The notes under the pieces were generated by a model that searched no databases, had not been told where the DNA came from, and saw nothing but the letters and a program-made list of their open reading frames with translations. DNA of 64,000 bases from Nitrospirota bacterium (GTDB lineage Bacteria > Nitrospirota > UBA9217), in contig JAGVOT010000012.1 in assembly GCA_020052615.1 (NCBI GenBank), forward strand, positions 1 to 64,000. The letters run 5' to 3'. Shown here one piece after another: positions 57,023-64,000 of this stretch. Positions within the stretch are counted from its first letter, which is position 1, and each line of letters begins with the position of its first letter. The position numbers and the translations under genes were made by a program.

Positions 57023-58106
57023 TTCCCAATTCCTTCAGGCTCTTTCGGTACTCATCCCACTGCCCGATATCGAACCAGCCACCCCAGTGCGGGTAGACAC
57101 CGACCCGCTCCGCGCGCTGCACCGTGACCAATGCAATGAGCTTGTCCATATCGAGATGCTGGCGGTCCTTGATAAAATCGAATATGGAGGGATCGAACAT
57201 ATAGGTCCCGGTGTTGATGAACAGGTCCAGCTTGGGCTTTTCATCGATGCGCTCGAGAACGCCGTTGTTCATGCAGAGCACTCCGTAGGGAACGGTAAAT
57301 TCCCTGTGAGACCCTATGATGGTCATGATGTTCTTGTGGTTATGGTGCCACTGTATGAAGTCATGGTAGCTGCCTTCGAGGATCGTATCGCAATTGGTCA
57401 CAATGAACGGCCGGTCGATCATCCTCCGCAGCAGGAACATGCCGCCTGCGGTCCCGTAGAATTCCTCCTCTTCCACGAACGTGATGCTGTAGGGGAGCGT
57501 ATTTTCCCCGAAGTAGGCCTTGATCATCTCCTTTTTGTAATTGACGACAAGGATGAACCGGGAAAAACCGTTTTCATGGTACCGGTCCATGATATTCTCG
57601 ATGACGGGCTTGTCCCCGAGGGGAATGAGCGGCTTGGGCAGGATCTTGGTAAAAGGATCCAGACGCGTCCCCTTTCCTCCCGCCATGATGACGACCGGGT
57701 TGTCAAGGGCGGCCGCTTTCTTGGTTATTACCGGTCTGTCATCGCCCAGAAAGTCGATCCAGAGCAGGACGTCAACGATGACACCGTTCTCGTTGACGAC
57801 AGGGACCTGCTCGATCATATGCTTCTGCATCAAGGTTTTCGCGTCATGAGCCAGGTCCCGCGTGTTCAAGGGAAGGGAAAAGAACTTTTTTGTCATTACT
57901 GATTCCACGGGCGTGTTCATTACGAGGCCGGTGATGATCCCCCGCCTGATATCGCCGTCCGATAGCGCGCCGATGAGTTTGTTCTGAGCATCGGTGACAA
58001 AGAGGATCTTCCGGCCGGTATCATTCAACCGCTGGATCGCCTCCTTGATCGTGCTGTGCGGCGCTATAAGAAGCGATCTGAGAAGTTCCTGGTCCATTGC
58101 ATTCAC
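57015..58106 (-). CDS. CBS-domain sugar-1-phosphate guanylyltransferase (PtmE-like)
   Basis: N-terminal CBS pair; VVIMAGGKGTRLDPFTKILPKPLIPLGDKPVIENIM. Confidence 0.88.
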   Translation of the reverse strand: MNAMDQELLRSLLIAPHSTIKEAIQRLNDTGRKILFVTDAQNKLIGALSDGDIRRGIITGLVMNTPVESVMTKKFFSLPLNTRDLAHDAKTLMQKHMIEQVPVVNENGVIVDVLLWIDFLGDDRPVITKKAAALDNPVVIMAGGKGTRLDPFTKILPKPLIPLGDKPVIENIMDRYHENGFSRFILVVNYKKEMIKAYFGENTLPYSITFVEEEEFYGTAGGMFLLRRMIDRPFIVTNCDTILEGSYHDFIQWHHNHKNIMTIIGSHREFTVPYGVLCMNNGVLERIDEKPKLDLFINTGTYMFDPSIFDFIKDRQHLDMDKLIALVTVQRAERVGVYPHWGGWFDIGQWDEYRKSLKELGNV

Positions 58107-58117
58107 CTGGTTAAGCG

Positions 58118-58765
58118 TTAAGATATTTTCGACGCACGTTGACGAGCCGGTACACCGGCATATTCGGTGTTTTCAGGGACGTCCGTGACCACGACCGATC
58201 CCGCGCCGATCAGACTGTTCCTGCCGATCCTGATGCCCTGTATCACCGTCGCGCCGGTGCCCAGATGGACCTCGTCGGCGACACGGATGTCGCCGGAAAG
58301 CGTCACCCCCGGGGAAATATGGACATGGTCGCCGATAGAACAATCGTGGTCCACGGAAGCCTTCGTGTTAACGATCGTGTTCATGCCTATCGTGCTGCCG
58401 GGCTGGATCACCGCCCCCGCCATGATCTGCGCCCCTTCGCCGAGCGCTACATCGGACGCGATGACGGCCGACGGATGGACCACGGTGACAAAGGCATAGC
58501 CTTTGCTTTTGAACTTCTCGAACAGGGCTGTCCTCGCCCGCGGTACGTTGACAGAGCCCATACCGTTCACCAGACGGATACTTCCCGGGAGATGATGCAA
58601 GACAGCGCCGTCATCGCCCAGGACCGGGATCCCCATGATGAGCATATTGTGCTTGGCGGGATCGGCATCGGTTATGCCCAGGATGGTCCTCTTGGAGGTC
58701 TTCAGGGCCTCGATCAATACCTTCGCATGTCCGCCGCCGCCCAGGATGATCACCGGCAGGTTCAT
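58118..58765 (-). CDS. NeuD/PglD-family sugar O/N-acyltransferase
   Basis: VIILGGGGHAKVLIEALK; hexapeptide repeats VDHDCSIGDHVHISPGVTLSGDIRVADEVHLGTGATVIQGIRIG. Confidence 0.9.
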   Translation of the reverse strand: MNLPVIILGGGGHAKVLIEALKTSKRTILGITDADPAKHNMLIMGIPVLGDDGAVLHHLPGSIRLVNGMGSVNVPRARTALFEKFKSKGYAFVTVVHPSAVIASDVALGEGAQIMAGAVIQPGSTIGMNTIVNTKASVDHDCSIGDHVHISPGVTLSGDIRVADEVHLGTGATVIQGIRIGRNSLIGAGSVVVTDVPENTEYAGVPARQRASKIS

Positions 58766-59844
58766 ATGACGATCACCTCGTCCTTACGAAAGTTCTTTTT
58801 CGCCCTTTTTCCAAGGAGGCTCCAGTAATGCAGCGGAGAGGATCCCGTTCCCGGACGCTTGCAGGCGATATTCTCCGGTGAGAAGATCTCGTTCCTTTCG
58901 ATGTTTCGCGCCGCAACGAGGCTTCTTCTGGCAACGGTGATATTCTTCTTTTCGCTGACCGCGGGTCCTTTTCTGCCCGAGCCGAGCGCCGATTCGATGT
59001 CGCGGACAGCCTTGACCATTGCCGCAAGCTCCTGCGGCTCCAAAGATGAGCGATGGTCCGGGCCGGGGAGCGTTCGGTCAAGCGTGAAATGCTTTTCAAT
59101 CAGCACTGCCCCCCTTGCTGCTGCAGCGATGGGGATGGACATGCCGGCCGTATGGTCGGAATAGCCCACGGGAAGACCGAAGGCCTCCCGCATGGTGTCC
59201 ATGGCCTTCAGGTTCACATCGGCCGCCGGAGCAGGATATTCGGTCGTACAGTGAAGGAGCGTGACCTTCTTCCGTAATGCTCGCCTGCCTTCCGGTGAGG
59301 CGAAGGCCTTGCGAAAGGCGGTCCGGGAAGGAGCGTCCTTGGGACGGGTATACCCGAAGGCGACCACCCCGAGGGCGGCCTCAATATCGCGCAGGTCGCT
59401 CATCCCGGTGGAAAGGACGATAGGTTTTCTCGTGCGCGCGGCCTTGAGCAGAAGCGGACCGTTGGTGATCTCGCCTGAAGGTATCTTGAGCATCGAAACG
59501 CCGATCTTCCGTACCAGGAGATCGACGCTCTCCTCGTCAAAGGGGGTGGACAGGAACTGGATGCCGCGGGCGCGGCAGTGGACGGCCAGAGCGCGGTGCG
59601 CTGCCTCGCTTAATTCCAGTTTCTTGAGCATCTGGTACTGCGATTCAGCGGCATCGGTATACTGCTGCTGGTAGGCCGCTTTCGGAGCTCCTTCGCTCAC
59701 AAGCGCTTCAGCGCGGAAGGTCTGGAACTTGACCGCGTCCGCTCCGGCATCTGCAGCGGCATCGACAAGCTTGTGCGCCAGGTCGAGGGAACCGTTGTGG
59801 TTCACTCCCGCTTCGGCAATGATATAGATACGGTCAGATCTCAT
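58762..59844 (-). CDS. N-acetylneuraminate/legionaminate synthase (NeuB/LegI-like)
   Basis: IYIIAEAGVNHNGSLDLAHKLVDAAADAGADAVKFQTF, GYSDHTAGMSIPIAAAARGAVLIEKHFTLDRTLPGPDHRSSLEP, SAF-like C-terminus. Confidence 0.94.
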   Translation of the reverse strand: MRSDRIYIIAEAGVNHNGSLDLAHKLVDAAADAGADAVKFQTFRAEALVSEGAPKAAYQQQYTDAAESQYQMLKKLELSEAAHRALAVHCRARGIQFLSTPFDEESVDLLVRKIGVSMLKIPSGEITNGPLLLKAARTRKPIVLSTGMSDLRDIEAALGVVAFGYTRPKDAPSRTAFRKAFASPEGRRALRKKVTLLHCTTEYPAPAADVNLKAMDTMREAFGLPVGYSDHTAGMSIPIAAAARGAVLIEKHFTLDRTLPGPDHRSSLEPQELAAMVKAVRDIESALGSGRKGPAVSEKKNITVARRSLVAARNIERNEIFSPENIACKRPGTGSSPLHYWSLLGKRAKKNFRKDEVIVI

Positions 59845-60998
59845 TTGTCGAGGTCGTAAAATTTCTTCTTTAATAGTTTTCGATAGTCCGGCACATTCTT
59901 CAGTTCCCTGACGATGCGGCCGGCACTGTCGCCGTTCCCATATGGGTTCACAGCGCCCGAACAGTCCTTGACGAAGGCTTCTCTGATCGCGCGCTCGATA
60001 TCGCCCGCGTCAGGCCGGCAGTTGATGACAGACGTGGCCTGGAGGCGCCCCTTCTGCCGGTCCCCTATGTTCACCGTTGGTTTTTTGAACGAGGGGACCT
60101 CATACAGGCCGCTCGAAGAGTTCCCCACGACGGCGTCTACCTGTGCCACGGCGCTCAGGTAACGGACATGACCGAGCGAGGCAAACACCTTTGCCCGCGG
60201 CCGGGTCGCAACGTATCCGTTGATCATGTCGATGATAGCCTTGCCGTCCGGGTCGGCGTTCGGCATCGTGAAAATCGCTCCCACGCCGGCGCCCAGCCGG
60301 TCAATCGCTGTAAGCAGGCCACGGAACTGATCTTCTGACGAACGTTCGTCAAGTGTAACCGGGTGGAAGGTCACCAGCAGGTTGCGTTCGAGGAACTGGA
60401 ATCCCAGCTCCCGTTCCAGCGACGTGCGGTCCAGGAGCGTCACCTTCCTGATGACATCGATACCCGGGCTCCCGACAGTATGGATATGGGCCGGGTTCTC
60501 GCCGAGCTGCCGGACGCGGCGGGCAGCAGGCTCATTGGTCACGAAATGCAGATGCGCCATCTTGGTGATGCTGTGACGGATGGCCTCGTCGAAGGCGCCT
60601 TCCGTGGTATCACCGCCGGCGATATGCGCCACCGGAATTTTCGCGATCAGCGCGGCCTGTGCTGCCGCAAGGATCTCGTACCGGTCACCCAGCAGGACCA
60701 CGAGGTCAGGCTGCAGCCGGTCGAACGTATCAGCGAATCCCATCACTGCCAGGCCAAGCGATCTCGTAATGCCCGCGGAAGTGTCGGTGGTCAACTGCAT
60801 GTCAACCTTCGAGTCGATCACGAATCCGTCCGCCTCGATCTCCTTCCAGGTAAGGCCGAACTGCTGAGCGAGGTGCATGCCCGTGGCAACTACCTGGAGC
60901 GTGAATGCGGGCTCATCCTTGATCGCTCGCATCACCACAGAGAGCAGTCCATACTCGGCGCGGGATCCGGTAACGACACATACCTTACGCCTGATCAC
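59841..60998 (-). CDS. Hydrolyzing UDP/GDP-sugar 2-epimerase (NeuC/LegG-like)
   Basis: VCVVTGSRAEYGLLSVVMRAI, AHIAGGDTTEGAFDEAIRHSITKMAHLHFV, VVGNSSSGLYEVPSFKKPTVNIGDRQKGR. Confidence 0.94.
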   Translation of the reverse strand: MIRRKVCVVTGSRAEYGLLSVVMRAIKDEPAFTLQVVATGMHLAQQFGLTWKEIEADGFVIDSKVDMQLTTDTSAGITRSLGLAVMGFADTFDRLQPDLVVLLGDRYEILAAAQAALIAKIPVAHIAGGDTTEGAFDEAIRHSITKMAHLHFVTNEPAARRVRQLGENPAHIHTVGSPGIDVIRKVTLLDRTSLERELGFQFLERNLLVTFHPVTLDERSSEDQFRGLLTAIDRLGAGVGAIFTMPNADPDGKAIIDMINGYVATRPRAKVFASLGHVRYLSAVAQVDAVVGNSSSGLYEVPSFKKPTVNIGDRQKGRLQATSVINCRPDAGDIERAIREAFVKDCSGAVNPYGNGDSAGRIVRELKNVPDYRKLLKKKFYDLDK

Positions 60999-62172
60999 GA
61001 TGCGCTCCCAGCACGGCGCTGCTCGGGATGTTGATGAGCCGCCGGGCGATGCCCTCTGCAGTGCACAGGTCCATACGGGGGCAGCTCCGATACATCGGGA
61101 GCCTGTGCATGAGCGTCCACGCCGGTCTCGTCTGGATCCCGCTCTTGTTCGTCAGTTCCAGGATGGCATCACGTGCATCCGCCCCCGCTTCATCGAGCAA
61201 AAGCGAGTTCAGCCAGTAATTGCTCCTGGCATGCTCAGGCTCCGTGAAGAACTCTATCCCCCGTATGCCGGCAAAAGCCTTCCTGTATCGCTCCGCAAGG
61301 TCCCGTTTCCGCTCAAGGAATGCCGGCAGCTGCTCGAGCTGGGCGCATCCCAGCGCGGCATTGATGTTGGGCATGCGGTAGTTGTATCCGACCTGGTCAT
61401 GGGACAGCTCCCAGGGGTGCGCGACGCGCGCCGTGGTCGTCAGGTGCTTCGCCTTGCGACCAAGTTCATCGTCATTCGTCAGGATCGCTCCTCCCCCGCC
61501 TGTCGTTATCGTCTTGTTCCCGTTGAAGCTCAGGGCCGAAACTCGACCCCAGTTCCCCGTGTGCCGCTTCCGGTAGAACGAGCCAAGGGACTCGGCAGCG
61601 TCCTCTACCATGGTGATGCGATAGCGTTCGCTGATCTCGGTAAGCGCGTCGAGGTCCACGGGATGGCCAAAGGTGTGCATGGGGACCATGGCCCGGATCG
61701 GCCGGCCCGTTTCCCGATTCCAGCAGCCGTCCTGTCGGACATCGGCGAACCGATGAAGGTGGGCATCCAGTTTCAGCGGGTCCATGCCCAGGGTCTTGAG
61801 GTCGCTGTCGGCGAAATGCGGTGTCGCGCCGCAATAGGCGACCGTATTGGCTGTTGCCACGAAGGAAAGGGACGGCACGAGCACTTCATCTCCCGGTTTG
61901 ACGCCGACGAGGAGAAGGCTCATGTGCAGTGCTGCCGTTCCATTCACCATCGCGACCGCTCGGCGGCAACCGGTATACGCGGCAAGCTGCTCTTCGAAAC
62001 GATCCACGAATTTTCCGACCGATGATACCCAGCCGGTGTCAAGGCACTCCTTCACATAGGACCACTCGTTGCCGTTGAAGAGCGGTTCGTGGAGAGCAAC
62101 TGCCCCTTTTGATCCCGAAACAACGCTTCTGAGCGCCGCGAGAATGCCACCGGTGTCCAGACGTTCGTTCAT
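60985..62172 (-). CDS. LegC-family aminotransferase
   Basis: LDTGWVSSVGKFVDRFEEQLAAYTGCRRAVAMVNGTAALHMSLLL, VEDAAESLGSFYRKRHTGNWGRVSALSFNGNKTITTGGGG. Confidence 0.93.
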   Translation of the reverse strand: MNERLDTGGILAALRSVVSGSKGAVALHEPLFNGNEWSYVKECLDTGWVSSVGKFVDRFEEQLAAYTGCRRAVAMVNGTAALHMSLLLVGVKPGDEVLVPSLSFVATANTVAYCGATPHFADSDLKTLGMDPLKLDAHLHRFADVRQDGCWNRETGRPIRAMVPMHTFGHPVDLDALTEISERYRITMVEDAAESLGSFYRKRHTGNWGRVSALSFNGNKTITTGGGGAILTNDDELGRKAKHLTTTARVAHPWELSHDQVGYNYRMPNINAALGCAQLEQLPAFLERKRDLAERYRKAFAGIRGIEFFTEPEHARSNYWLNSLLLDEAGADARDAILELTNKSGIQTRPAWTLMHRLPMYRSCPRMDLCTAEGIARRLINIPSSAVLGAHRDQA

Positions 62173-63179
62173 AGGTTATAGAGATGCGATTTGTAAGCCT
62201 TAAGGTTATCGGGATTGCGGAACCAGTCAATGGTCTCGACGAGACCGCGCCGAAGCCCGTCCTTGCCTGCAAACCGGGGCTCCCAACCGGCAAGCTGTTT
62301 CGCTTTTCCATTGTCGGCCCAGAGCCGTTCGACCTCGCTCTTTTCAGGGCGGATTCGTACTTCGTCGGTCTCGATCTCGAGCGCGGCGCCCATGATGTCG
62401 CTGATGAGCTTCACCGTTTCGCCTATGGCAATCTCGAAGTTGCTGCCGATATTGATGACCTCTCCCACCGATCTGTCGGATTCCGCAACTGCCACGAATC
62501 CCCGGACCGTGTCGGCGATATAGTTGAAGTCCCGCGTCGGATGGAGCGATCCGAGCTTGATCCTCATCTGACCCTGGGCTATCTGGGTTATTACCGTGGG
62601 GATCACGGCGCGCGCAGACTGTCGGGGGCCATAGGTATTGAAAGGCCGGATAACCGCAACCGGCGTACCGAACGAAGAGCAAAAGGACAGGGCGATCTGG
62701 TCCGCGCCGATCTTGGACGCAGAGTAGGGAGACTGACCCTGGAGAGGATGCTCCTCCGTGATGGGTACGAACTTTGCCGTACCATATACCTCGCTCGTAG
62801 AAGTATGGACCACCTTCTCAACTCCCAGGTCTTGGGCGGCCTGGACGATGTTCAGGGTCCCCTTCACGTTCGTATCCACATAGGTATCAGGCGAATGATA
62901 GGAATACGGGATGGCGATCAAGGCAGCCAGATGCAGGACGACATCGCAGCCGGTCATGGCTTTGCGCACACCGTGGGGGTCGCGAATGTCTCCGGAAAAG
63001 ACCTCCAGGGAGCGCAGGACATCCGGTGACGCATGATCAAGCCATCCCCAGGAATTGAAGGAATTGTACAGGACAAATGCGCGAACATCCCTGCCCTGCC
63101 GCACAAGCTCTTCGGTCAGATGAGAGCCGATAAATCCATCGGCCCCAGTGATCAGGATCTTTTTATTTTTAAGGTCCAT
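62169..63179 (-). CDS. NDP-N-acetylglucosamine 4,6-dehydratase (LegB-like)
   Basis: KILITGADGFIGSHLTEELVRQGRDVRAFVLYNSFNSWGWLDH, HTSTSEVYGTAKFVPITEEHPLQGQSPYSASKIGADQIALSF. Confidence 0.93.
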   Translation of the reverse strand: MDLKNKKILITGADGFIGSHLTEELVRQGRDVRAFVLYNSFNSWGWLDHASPDVLRSLEVFSGDIRDPHGVRKAMTGCDVVLHLAALIAIPYSYHSPDTYVDTNVKGTLNIVQAAQDLGVEKVVHTSTSEVYGTAKFVPITEEHPLQGQSPYSASKIGADQIALSFCSSFGTPVAVIRPFNTYGPRQSARAVIPTVITQIAQGQMRIKLGSLHPTRDFNYIADTVRGFVAVAESDRSVGEVINIGSNFEIAIGETVKLISDIMGAALEIETDEVRIRPEKSEVERLWADNGKAKQLAGWEPRFAGKDGLRRGLVETIDWFRNPDNLKAYKSHLYNL

Positions 63180-63181
63180 GA

Positions 63182-64000
63182 TTAATTTGGCAGAACTGCG
63201 GCTCCTTCATCATGATGACTACAATACCAGCTATAGACCGTTTTAATGCCTTCCTCAAGCGTTATCGATGCATGCCACCCAAGCGCCTGCAGACGTGAGA
63301 TATCGAGCAGTTTTCTGGGGGTCCCGTCCGGTTTGCTCTGATCGTATTTGATGGCGCCCGTATATCCGATGGTCTCTTTAACGAGCAAAGCAAGATCGGT
63401 TATCGTGGTATCTCTGCCCGTTCCGATATTTATGAACTCACCGATTTCCCGATGGTCATAACGCTGCATGAGATACATGCAGGCATCAGCCAGATCATCT
63501 GTATGGAGGAACTCGCGGAATGGCGTTCCGCTCCCCCAAATGGTCACATGGGGGAGCTGCAGCTTCTTTGCCTCATGAAATTTTCTGATGAGCGCGGGCA
63601 GGACATGTGAATGTTCAAGATCAAAGTTATCATTCGGGCCATACAGGTTCGTAGGCATGACCGAGATGAAGTTCGTACCGTACTGTTCGTTGTAATACCG
63701 GCACAGTTTGATCGCCGAGATTTTCGCTACGGCATAAGGTTCATTTGTCGGTTCGAGCGATCCGGTAAGAAAATACTCCTCTTTCATCGGTTGGGGGGCG
63801 AGTTTTGGATAGATGCATGAAGATCCGAGATTGAGCAGTTTTTTAACGCCAGATCTATGGGCCGCATTGATCACGTTCGCCGCGATCATGATGTTGTCAT
63901 AAATGAACTCTGCCCTATAGGTGTTGTTCGCCAGAATGCCGCCGACTTTTGCCGCTGCAAGGAAGACGAAATCCGGACGTTCCTGTTCAAAGAATGCGTC
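63182..64000 (-). CDS. fcl: GDP-L-fucose synthase (5' end beyond window)
   Basis: Frame continues to the window edge: [77 protein letters not shown]. Confidence 0.93.
   Translation of the reverse strand, partial: DAFFEQERPDFVFLAAAKVGGILANNTYRAEFIYDNIMIAANVINAAHRSGVKKLLNLGSSCIYPKLAPQPMKEEYFLTGSLEPTNEPYAVAKISAIKLCRYYNEQYGTNFISVMPTNLYGPNDNFDLEHSHVLPALIRKFHEAKKLQLPHVTIWGSGTPFREFLHTDDLADACMYLMQRYDHREIGEFINIGTGRDTTITDLALLVKETIGYTGAIKYDQSKPDGTPRKLLDISRLQALGWHASITLEEGIKTVYSWYCSHHDEGAAVLPN

Noticed and set aside
56646-57902. 418-aa plus-strand ORF
   Set aside because: Antisense of the cytidylyltransferase and PtmE-like genes; no motifs.
60877-62025. 382-aa plus-strand ORF
   Set aside because: Antisense of the LegC-family aminotransferase.

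Overview
The window looks like part of a GC-rich Gram-negative bacterial chromosome, possibly Nitrospirota or Deltaproteobacteria-like (lineage is inference only). It has three parts. (1) About 1-14.3 kb is mixed housekeeping and accessory DNA: the N-terminus of an IS1182-type transposase at the left edge, a YARHG-domain protein, an orphan 115-aa ORF beside unusual repeats, a GxxExxY gene enclosed by about 40-bp inverted repeats, a LexA-like repressor with a self-operator, tRNA-Gly(GCC), htpX, a heme-sensor-like protein, hsp20, lon, lipA, methyltransferases and a cytochrome c. (2) About 14.3-18.8 kb is a biotin operon, bioB-bioW-bioF-SDR-bioD, with a clear BirA-type operator. (3) About 18.9-64 kb is a very large surface-polysaccharide region: GDP-mannose genes, a CDP-3,6-dideoxyhexose cassette, WbpB/D/E-like UDP-diacetamido sugar genes, a GDP-linked legionaminic acid pathway, two flippases, one O-antigen ligase/polymerase, many glycosyltransferases, and a decayed galE between two gene blocks. 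The strongest candidate for something under-described is the compact GxxExxY unit with terminal inverted repeats at 2016-2515. Next are the nested-hairpin elements near the left end, the probably leaderless BirA-controlled bioB promoter, and the unusual sugar-modification cassette at 49.3-53.5 kb. No searches were run. All family calls come from reading motifs in the translations.
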